From the NCBI GenBank assembly GCA_018296165.2, contig JACKQL020000043.1, positions 248,001-312,000 on the forward strand: a DNA stretch of 64,000 nucleotides, read 5' to 3'. Made by a program: the position numbers and the translations under genes. The stretch comes from Termitomyces sp. T153 (taxonomy: Eukaryota; Basidiomycota; Agaricomycetes; Agaricales; Lyophyllaceae). The notes under the pieces are model-generated. The model ran no database searches, had not been told where the DNA came from, and saw only the letters and a program-made list of their open reading frames with translations. This document shows positions 55,201 through 64,000 of this stretch, piece by piece. Position 1 is the stretch's first letter; every line of letters begins with the position of its first letter.

Positions 55201-57181
55201 CTGGAAGAACACTATCAGATCACTTGCCTCATACTGAAATGCCTCTGCCAGCACCAGCTCTACCTCAAACTGGAGAAGTGTGAATTCAAACAGACCCAGA
55301 TTGAGTATCTTAGCCTGATGCACAGAGCCACAGAGATGGACCCAGTGAAAGTAGCAGGTGTGGCAGAGTGGCCAGAGCCCAAGAACAAGGAAGTGCAGGC
55401 CTTCCTAGGCTTTGCAAACTTCTATTGGAGATTCATTCAGGACTTTTCACACCATGCCCATCTGCTATTTGACCTCACTAGAAAGGACATTGTATGGAGT
55501 TGGGGACCTCTGGAGCAGGTGGCCTTCAATGCCCTCAAGTGTGCCATGGCCTCTGGACCTGTCCTCCTCTTCCCAGATGACAACTCACCCTTTTAGGTGG
55601 AAGCTGACAGCTCTGACCTTGCCACAGGGGCCATTCTTTCACAGCAATCCCCAGAGGATGGAAAGTGGTATCTGGTGGCCTTTTACTTCAAGAGCCTAAA
55701 AGCAGTAGAGCAGAACTACAAGATTGATGACAAGGAAATGCTGGCCATCATCCAGTTGTTTGAGGAGTGGTGGCACTTTCTGAAAGGTGCATGGCACAAG
55801 TTTGAGGTCTGGACAGATCATATAAACCTCAAATACTTCCAGACAGCTAAGCAGCTCAATTGCCAATAGGCCTGGTGGTCTCTCTACCTTGCCAACTTTG
55901 ACTTCTTGCTGCACTGCAAGCCCAGCCAGAGCATGGGGAAACCAGACACCCTGTCCTGGAGAGTGAACCATGGCATGGGGAAGTGGGAGAATAATAGCAA
56001 CATCATGCTCCTCTGCTCTGAACTGTTCACAATCCAAGCCATGGAGGGTCTAGCCATCAGAGGAGCAGAGGTGGACATTCTCTGGAGCATCCAGTGGGGT
56101 AATCAGAATGGTCAGCAGGAGGAACTCATCATGCAGGCAGCTTGGATGCTGAAGTTGGGGCATATCACTAGTGCTAAGTTGGTTCAGAGAGACAAATGGG
56201 CCCTTTGGAATGTGATCCTGACCTTTAGGGATTGTATCTATATGCCCAACATTCCAGAGCTCCATCCAAAGATTATGGAGCAACACTATGACTCCTGCAT
56301 TGCAGGGCACCCTAAACAATGGAAAATATTGGAGCTAGTATTGTGGAACTACTGGTGGCCCTAGATGTCCTAGTATATTGGGTCCTACACTAGTACATAT
56401 GCTCTCTGTCTCCAAACCAACCTCCAGCACTGCCTCCTCTATGGACAGCTACACCCACTGCCCATGCCTGCAGAACAATGTAGTGTGGCTTCCATAGACT
56501 TCATTGTAGAACTCCCCAATGCCCACAGTTATGATGTAATCATGATGATGGTGGACCTGTATGGCAAGCAAGTGCACTTCATTCTGACCCACACCACCTG
56601 CTCCATAGGTGGCACAAACCTGTACCAGAGGAACATCTGGAAGCTCCACAGCCTCTCTGATGCCTATGTCTCTGACTGGGGACCACATTTTGTGGTGGAC
56701 TTTACCAGGGAGCTCTACAGACTACTCAGCATAAAGCTTCATGCCTGCACTACCTACCACCCACAGTCCAATGGCTAGACCAAATGCATAAACTAGGAGT
56801 TGGAGCAGTACCTCTGCCTTTTCTGCAATGAGCACCAGGATGACTGGAATGAACTCCTCCCCAATGCCAAGTTCTAATACAACAACCATATTCATGCATC
56901 TATCCAGTTGTCCCCATTCTTCTTCAACACTGGACAGCACCCACACATGGGCTTCAAACCCCAGGCCCAACCCTTGGAGAATGAAGCAGTAAACAAATTT
57001 GTGGACTGGATGAAGAGGAAACAGAAGGAGGCCCAAGCAGCACTAGCAAAGGCAAAGAATGACATGGTGTGATACTACAACTATGGAAGGACCCCAGAGC
57101 ACAGATACCAGCCCAGAGATTGAGTCTATCTGGATGCCTCCAATATTTGCATCAAGATGCCACATGATAGAGGGAGGGTGA
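52242..57181 (+). mobile_element. Gypsy internal region: gag, protease, RT, RNase H, integrase (degenerate)
   Basis: Order: a gag capsid-like segment (FLQSCLTYIHLSRDIFDSDI, MLDEYISSFQALVEQAAYPN), a zinc knuckle near 53,355 (CRCKKLEHFA then HC), protease (SRVMGLFLDSEFVKHHGLTT, ILVFNIDGMPN), RT (FEPLVIFFRLTNSPATFQTM, VCVYFNNILIYTKTLEEHYQ; catalytic YxDD reads YFNN), RNase H (VEADSSDLATGAILSQQSPE), and integrase (ASIDFIVELPNAHSYDVIMM, YVSDWGPHFVVDFTRELYRL). The chromodomain found in related copies is not present before the 3' LTR. Many in-frame stops show that it is inactive. Confidence 0.85.
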
Positions 57182-57551
57182 TGTCAGGGGACTTCCATTT
57201 CTAACCTCCATGACCTATTCCAGTGCTTTTGCAGCTTGTTTGACATCTCCAGAGCTCATTTCAGAACCCCAGAAATCTCCAGAGAACTGCAGAGTTCTCC
57301 ATATTACCTCACTGATCATTGTCCTAGGGTTGGGACTAGCTCTGGCCTTCTGTACAGTAGTTCCCATGCCTCTGTTACCCACTGATGTGCTGCACCAAGC
57401 AGTGAGGATCCTTAGACTTGTTCTCTTTGGATTTCCCTCTGCTAGGTGATTAGTTACTAATTGTATCATTGTCTACTCCTGCTAATATACTTTGGATTCC
57501 TCTCTACTAGCTGCATGACTCTGATCCACTGCCCCAGAGGTTGCCCTTACA
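57182..57551 (+). mobile_element. 3' LTR of the 51,874 Gypsy element
   Basis: Starts TGTCAGGGGACTTCCATTTC and ends GGTTGCCCTTACA, 370 bp, preceded by AGAGGGAGGGTGATG. It abuts a minus-strand Gypsy fragment without spacer. Confidence 0.75.
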
Positions 57552-59458
57552 TTCATGGCTTGGATTGCAAACAATTAGAGGCAGAGGAGCACAATGTTGC
57601 TATTGTCTACTCCTCTGGTGCTGTAGTCAGCTCTCTGGGACAGGGCATCTGGCTTCTCCATATTCTGGCCTCACTTGTGGTGCAGTGAGAAGTCAAAGTT
57701 GGCTAGATAGAGGGACCACTGGGCCTGTTGGCAGTTGAGCTTCTTGGCTGTCTGAAAGTACTTGAAGTTCTTGTAATCCATCCAAACCTCAAACTTGTGC
57801 CACACACCCTCTAGAAAATGCTGCCACTCTTCAAAGGACTGGATGATGGCCAGCATCTTCTTGTTGTAGATCTTGTAGTTGCACTCTACTGCATTCAGGC
57901 TCTTAGAGTAAAAGGCAACTGGGTGCCACTTCCCATCCTCCAGAGACTGTTGCAATAGCACCACTCTAGTGGCAAAGTCAGAGCTGTCAGCTTTCACCTG
58001 GAAGGGGGAGTTGTCATTTAGGAAGAGGAGGACAGGTCCAGAGGTGACAGAGCACTTGAGAGCATGGAAGGCCATCTGCTCCAGAGGCCCCCAACTTCAG
58101 GCAGTGTCCTTTGTGGTGAGGTCAAATAGAGGGTGGGCATGATGCAAGAAGTCCTAGATGAACCTCTGGTAAAAGTTAGCAAAGCCTAGGAAGACCTGCA
58201 CTTCCTTCTTATTCTTAGGCTCTGGCCACTCCACAACACCCATAACCTTTACTGGATCCATCTCCAAAGTTCTATGCAAGATGATCAGCCCAAAATACTT
58301 GATCCATGTCTGCTCAAACTCACACTTCTCTGGTTTGTGATAGAGCTGGTGATGGTGGAGGCATTCCAAGATGAGGTGCATGATCTGGCAGTGCTCTTCC
58401 AGTGTTTTGGTGTAGATAAGAATATCATTGAAATATATGCACACTACACCTTTAGCAATGAGGTCCTAGAAGATATTGTTACCATTGTTTAGAAGGTGGC
58501 TAGGCTATTGGTAAGTCCAAAGAACATGACAAGAGGTTCAAACAGTCCCTAGTCTGTTTGGAACCAGAGTCCAGGTTCTCTTGCAGGAAGGTGTCTAGCT
58601 CATCCTGCTCTTTGGGCACTAGCAGGTAGACCTTACAGCTTGAGGGCTTAGAATTTGGCATTAATTCAATGGCATAGTCCCACTTTTTGTGCTCTAGGAG
58701 CAAGTCAAATGAGGCCTTAGAGAACACATTCTTAAATATGTGGAGGTATGGAGGCACAACATCCTGCAATGCCCAGAGCATGGAGTTAGCAGCAAACACC
58801 TGGGCCAGCTGATGGGATGTGGTCTGGCTAGCCCAGATCTCCACAGTAAAGGGTGGTGAGCATAAGGTGGTGGTATAGATCCAGTCTCCAACTTCCACTG
58901 CCTCATCCAAGAGCTCTGAGTCATGTATACCTCCAAACTCCTCTTCTAGTTCCTTCTTTGGTGCTCTGCCACTGCTCTGGTCATCCTTGTATAGGGCCTC
59001 TCTGTGGGAGAATGCCAGGGGTGGGAGGTCTAGAAGGTCTATGTCCACAAAGGGGAGATTGCTGATGCAGCATGCCCAGATGGCTGCATGTTCTTGTACT
59101 TTAGCCTGGTGCTCTTCTTGGACCTTGGTGGCATAAGTGGAGCACCTTTAGGGGCACCAGCTCATAGTTACCTTGCCCTGTGCCCAGTCTACTTTGGGGT
59201 TGTGCTCCTAGAGCCATGTGAAACTGAGGATCATGTCCTGCTTGCCTAGATTGGTGACAGCAAAGACTGCACACTTGGCATGTTCTAGTAGCAGAGGATG
59301 AGGTCTACTATAGAGCTGATAGCACTAGCTTTGTTGGGCATTCCATCAATGTTAAACACTGGAATGGGTTTTGGAAGTGGCTGCATTGTCAAGCTGTAGT
59401 GCTTCACAAAGTCCAAATTTAGAAACAGTCCTAGTGCTCCACTATTCAGGAGGGTGGT
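57552..59458 (-). mobile_element. minus-strand Gypsy fragment lacking gag and integrase
   Basis: From right to left (its 5' to 3'): protease (LLNSGALGLFLNLDFVKHYS, IPVFNIDGMPN) placed directly after an LTR end, linker (DLLDLPPLAFSHREALYKDD), RT thumb (YFNDILIYTKTLEEHCQIMH, VKVMGVVEWPEPKNKKEVQV) and RNase H (VKADSSDFATRVVLLQQSLE). It stops at about 57,552 in the segment before integrase, against the LTR of the plus-strand copy. Gag is deleted and part of the central RT is missing near 58,490. Confidence 0.8.
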
Positions 59459-59765
59459 TGTAAGGGCAACCTCCAGGAGTGGCAGCTCAGTCACACAGCT
59501 GGCAGAGGGGAATCTAAAGTATATTAGCAAGTGATAGACAATAATACAATAGTAACTAATCACCTTGCAGAGGGAAAACTAAAGAGAACAAGTCTAAGGA
59601 TCCCCACTGCTTGGGGCAGCACATCAGGGGGCAGCAGAGGCATGGGAACAACTGTACAGAAGGCTGGAGCTAGCCCTAACTCTAGAAAAGTGATCAATGA
59701 GGTATTATGGGAAGTTCTGGGGGTCTCCAGAGATCTCTAGGAGCTGGGAACAAGCTGCAGATGTA
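59459..59765 (-). mobile_element. truncated 5' LTR of the minus-strand fragment
   Basis: Reverse complement of the 57,182-type LTR, ending TGTAAGGGCAACC at 59,459. Similarity stops near 59,765, so the outer 60 bp are lost. Confidence 0.65.
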
Positions 59766-62410
59766 ACACTTCTATTATAGGTCACACAGCTTATGCTTCA
59801 CACTCTGTAAGTCAAAACTAGTCAAATAGTTCTGTCTATAAAGTCTGAGGTAAGGCACTGCCTTATGTAATTACAAGTATAGTAGTTTTGAGGGATAGTA
59901 TCATGTGATGCTATCCTTATATTTACATAATTCAATGTATAATGTACAATATGGCAGAGTAATGGACACTCTGTTACATATCCCTCTTTTAAGTCTGTCA
60001 ACAGACTCACTTCAAAAAAAAACAAGAAAAAAGAAATGAAAAAAAGTGGTGGGATATAGCATTCCACCCAAAGGGGCACACCAGAATTTGATCACAAATT
60101 CCTATGTTATAATAGTGGTAGGACCATATGGTCCTACCTGGACAACTGTATCTCAGCACACTGTCCAACTGCACTGAGTGCAAAGTGAGGGTTCTAAATG
60201 CCCATGTTGTATTCATGTCTGCTGTAAGCTCTAATAGTAGCTCACCTGTTTCATTCATCCATCTTTGAGGCCACTGCTTCCTTATTGCTCATGATGTCTG
60301 CCCAGCACTCTGATACAGCATTAGCTGTATCACTGGAGCCATTGGATACAGTCTCAGGAGCAGCAAGAGTAGCAATGTTAGTTGCTACAGCTGCATCTGA
60401 AGGACTGGGGACAACTGGAGAACTTGTCACTGGTTGGACACTAGTACGCACTGCCAAGTTGTTGGCATAGTCCAATTCCATGGATTCCTCTGAGGGTGCA
60501 TCATCTGAGGATGCACCAGAGCTTGTAGCTGGGTTGGGAGTAGCCAAAGCCACTGACAACAAAGGCCCTCCTCAGTTAGGGCCACACTTGTGGGAGGAGC
60601 CATGAACAATAGCTCCTCTGGTGGCACCAGAGCAGCTCTCACCATATCCATGGGTCAGTGCTGGAGGTGAGTAAAGATACCCTCTTCACTATAGTGCAGC
60701 CATTCAGCTGAATCAAGTGGGGAGTGGCCTCTACTCTCCTGGATTTGGAGGAGCACTTGGAAGCACTCCCTGTCATAAGTGGTGGAGGCATACCACCCAT
60801 CCTACTCCTTTACTGGAGGGGGTACTTCAATGGTCTGGAGTTGACAATGATGTTCATTGTTGACTCATGTGAACAAGTCTGCATAAAGTGGGCTCCTGGA
60901 CCAGTGGTGATCTAAGAAGCATATGCTACAGGTATACACATGATTTACCCAGGAAGGAGGCACACAGTTTGTCAGGAGGTGATGTATCACCTCTATCTCA
61001 CTTAGATTATTAACTTGTGTAGGCAGCACAGCACTTGCAGCCATGATCTTGATAGTTGTCAACCACATCTTGACAGAGATGAGGCTGGGCAACCACTATA
61101 GCAAACAGCCTCATATAGGCCATTTGAGCATGTGGACTAGTCAGGGCCAGTGCCCAACCCAAAATGTAGCTGAAGACCAATCATTGGTCTATGTGTAAGG
61201 AAGCATCAATGGCTACACTGGAATACAGGTTCTGTAAACCTGGGTGGCCATGGTGCAGGATGTACTGTGCCCATGCATCAATGTCAAAATGACAGCTGAT
61301 TGGGACTTGATTAAGTCCTACTCCCTATGTATTGTTATCTGTATGGCAAAGCATGGCTGACAAGTGTGATGGTAAGGAAACTGGTTTCCACTGACAGTCT
61401 CATCTGGGCAGAGATGTTTCTAACTCTGCCAGAGTCTGCATGGTGTGATCTCTCAAGACTGGAGATATATAGAAGGAGATCTAATGGAACTCCTGAAGGA
61501 GAAGAGTGGCATGAATCTGCTCCCTCATTGTAACCTTTGATCCACCTTTCCAAATGAGCTTTAGTATCAGCCAGATCTGCTCAGAATTCATGGGCATTTC
61601 TCAGGGAGCCCACCAGTAGAGGTAGTTCCTTCTTTGTTCCATTGACAATGTCTTGGAACTTGTCATACCACTGCTGTCAAAGGCAAGGAATATTGCCTTC
61701 TGTTAGCTTGGAAGACCATGTCTTCCTCCCATCTACTCTTGGCAAAGAGCAATGCTCCACCTTGGCCAATTTTACTGGTGGCACTACTCTTGTGTACTTG
61801 TCACACAAGGCCATCAAATGAGTCTCTGATTTGTCTGGTATGTTTAACTGGGCAAGGCAATAATTTGTCCTGCCTTTTGCTTCTGTCCACAAATATTTGA
61901 ACTTGCTAGGCTCAGATATTTCATCCTCTGTAGCCATTCTGTATAATTCACCAGCAGGGGTCAGTCTTACTCCTTCCTGCCACATCAGGTCAGCTATGAC
62001 CTGATTCCACTCTTGTGGCATACATGGGTTGTATGCCCATTCAAGGGTAGGCTTTAAGATTGGTCTAGCCCAAATCTTCCATTCCCTTGCCTTCAAAGAG
62101 TCAGCTCAATCCTTCCAGCATACTCTCCTCCCCTTTTGAAGAGGACTTCTTTGATACTCTTCCTCCAAGATCAGCAGCAATGGATGGTCCTTGGGCAAGC
62201 TTTTGGTTACCCAAATCTCCTCCTCATCTGCTACCTCCTCTATGGTGGGCTGCTTAAGTTCACCAGGGAGTCATGGCTGCTTGTCACACCACTTTTCCAC
62301 AGTATAGAAGCATTGTGCATGGCCATCAGCATCCTCCAGCCCCAACTTGTGAGCTGGGGTTGCCTTTCCATCAATGACCATCTGGTCATTCTCAAAATCA
62401 AGGAGGACCT
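59766..62410. other. decayed, partly coding-like DNA, unassigned
   Basis: Minus-strand ORFs at 62096-61677 (LKPTLEWAYNPCMPQEWNQV, EISEPSKFKYLWTEAKGRTN) and 60562-60251 (Ser/Thr/Ala-rich) look like remains of genuine coding sequence but match no domain I know. They lie 3' of the gag-protease remnant on the same strand, where reverse transcriptase would be expected. CpG-poor. Confidence 0.4.
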
Positions 62411-63841
62411 TCTAGGTCCTCATGAATAGTGTCCCTACAATCATGTTGTAGCAATCAAAGTTTGCAATGTCCACATAGACATTGCAAATCTTGCCTAGGA
62501 CCTTCATGGTAATCCTAGCACCATAGTTTACTATGGAACAACTTCCAATCATTCCCAGCTACAGGATGATGGGGGTGGCAAGTGGTGCCACCTGTATCCC
62601 AGCCACATGGGCAAATGACAGTGTGATTCTGGAAGTAGTACTGCCCAAATCCCACAGCATTTATGCTTGGTGGCCATTGACTTCCACCTAAATAATGAAA
62701 CACTCTTTGTCTTGTGCTGGCAGTACTGGGCAGTTCATGGTGTCTTTAGATGCTGCAAGCTGCACCTTTGACATGTGAACCTCACTGCTGGGTTCCCTCT
62801 CCCTATGCTTGCCAGCAGGAACCTCTGTGAGGGCAAACAGTCCCTTATTATCATTACTACAAGTATAGTACTCATTGTTGTACATTTCCAACTCAATGTA
62901 CTCCTCACCATGCTCTTGAGTTCCATTGAACTCAAATGCATCCTCAATATCAACCTCAGCAGACTCTTCTTCCTGCTCATTGTTGGCCTCTCCCACATCT
63001 GATAGAGCAGCTGTATGAGCTGCTTTCATGAATACTCTGGGAGCTGGCTTGGCTGGCTCTTTGCATTTATGTGCAAAAAATGCCTGGCCTTCCTGCACTT
63101 GTAACAGCTAGTGGACTGTCTAGCATCTTTGCCTGGCTGGCCAGATGCTATGGCCACCATATTTTTCTCTGCAATAGATGTTTTCCTGCTGTCTGTACTG
63201 CAGCCACAGGTCAGGACAGCCCCAGTCCCATATCAACTCTCAGTTGCATAGGTCTCAAGGCCATACATATAGCAGGCCTCTTAACTGACCTAAACAGCTG
63301 TGACCAACTATGCTGTCCAGTCACCTCTGTCCACTTAGCCATTGCAGTCCCAATTGCTGGAGACTGTGCTGCTGCCAGCAACAGCTGCCATCCTGACTGA
63401 CTTTTCATGCTGCACTCTAAGTAGTGTGCAGCAGTTTTAATGCTATTCTCATAGGCCTTGGCCTCTGAGACAAACTCCTCAACTGTATTCACTTTAGGAG
63501 CCAGTCCACCATCATGTATTAACACTACAAGCATGTCAGAGGGTATCCCCTCCAAAAATCACTCACAGATGGTGAATTTGTTGGGGAACACAGCCATGGT
63601 TTGAGCATGGTCAAGCAAGGCATTATAAAAGCCTTGCACTCCCTCTTTGACTGCATACACTGCTATAGTACTGGGTTAGAGTAATACTGATAGTTCTGGG
63701 GCTTTCTTGAAGACTTAGGCAGTCTACTCCCATTCCACACTGATGTCTTGATAAATGCTTGAAGTTGAAGGGGTTTACTTCCAAGATATTTCTATTTTGA
63801 ATGCAGAGGGGTCTCAACAAACTCCAGCCTAAGTGATTCAC
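62411..63841 (-). mobile_element. Gypsy-type gag and aspartic protease remnant of another family
   Basis: In minus-strand order: a gag-like part (GIPSDMLVVLIHDGGLAPKV, NTVEEFVSEAKAYENSIKTA), a region with a KCKEPAKPAP segment and an acidic stretch (EEEYIELEMYNNEYYTCSND-like), then an aspartic-protease fold (LWDLGSTTSRITLSFAHVAG, with LWDLGST for the usual D-S/T-G). Several stops occur. RT was not found 3' of it. The element continues to the right of the window or is truncated there. Confidence 0.55.
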
Positions 63842-64000
63842 TCCCTGGGAACCACCAAGCCTTTGCCTATTAATTGCCTGTCTATTTGCTACTCTACTTG
63901 GGCTATTTATACCTCTTTCTACAGTGCACAGACTACCCCCTACATGTGACTTTTGGTTCCATACTTTCCAGCCCCTTATTCATAACTGTTATTCTAATTC

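Noticed and set aside
1..64000. CRISPR arrays, operons, ribosome binding sites
   Set aside because: The genome is eukaryotic (introns, Pol III genes, LTR elements); no evenly spaced identical repeats with unique spacers exist.

Overview
This window looks like nuclear DNA of a mushroom-forming basidiomycete (Agaricomycetes). The evidence is dense 46-106 nt GT-AG introns (a few GC-AG), the gene families present (Ste12 with C2H2 fingers, the Agaricomycete tyrosine-kinase-like kinases, SRPK-type kinases, DUF1275, Tvp38/VTT, patatin, DUF6534) and the transposon mix (chromovirus-type Gypsy, Copia, Helitron helicase, Plavaka-like, mariner-type foldback). No prokaryotic features are present.

The DNA falls into two compartments with sharp edges. 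CpG-containing gene islands lie at about 1-6,500, 12,550-22,580, 24,650-29,440 and 30,050-34,650. CpG-poor, TpG/CpA-rich, AT-rich transposon relics fill about 6,500-11,307, 12,100-12,550, 22,600-24,650, 29,550-30,050 and nearly everything after 34,700. A CpG-rich LTR-like insert at 11,308-12,095 sits inside a CpG-poor Helitron helicase; a CpG-poor relative lies in reverse at about 45,415-46,266.

Layout. 1-666: tandem tRNA-Asp(GUC) genes with introns of different length. 830-2001 (-): DPB4/POLE3 histone-fold subunit with a 7-nt micro-exon. 2155-6434 (-): a tyrosine-kinase-like kinase joined in frame, through a clean 49-nt intron, to a Ste12-type transcription factor; the locus carries lesions. 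6,500-12,550: transposon relics (Copia, Helitron, LTR). 12970-14045 (-): DUF1275 membrane protein. 15084-16829 (+): SRPK-type kinase. 17743-19327 (+): Tvp38/VTT membrane protein. 19,614-22,566 and 30,055-31,383: a duplicated head-to-head unknown gene. 24,690-29,261 (+): lineage-specific coiled-coil genes. 31452-34380 (-): an 800-aa patatin-kinase fusion in which every intron keeps phase. 34,700-64,000: nested Gypsy elements in both orientations, a decayed DUF6534 gene and a Plavaka-like relic.

The most notable biology is the kinase module. Two related kinases, each preceded by the same kind of alpha-helical leader, are fused to different partners in one window: a patatin domain that has lost its catalytic Ser and Asp, and a Ste12 DNA-binding protein. 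This suggests a mobile signalling module. The patatin-kinase gene reads as intact. The kinase-Ste12 locus is probably decaying.
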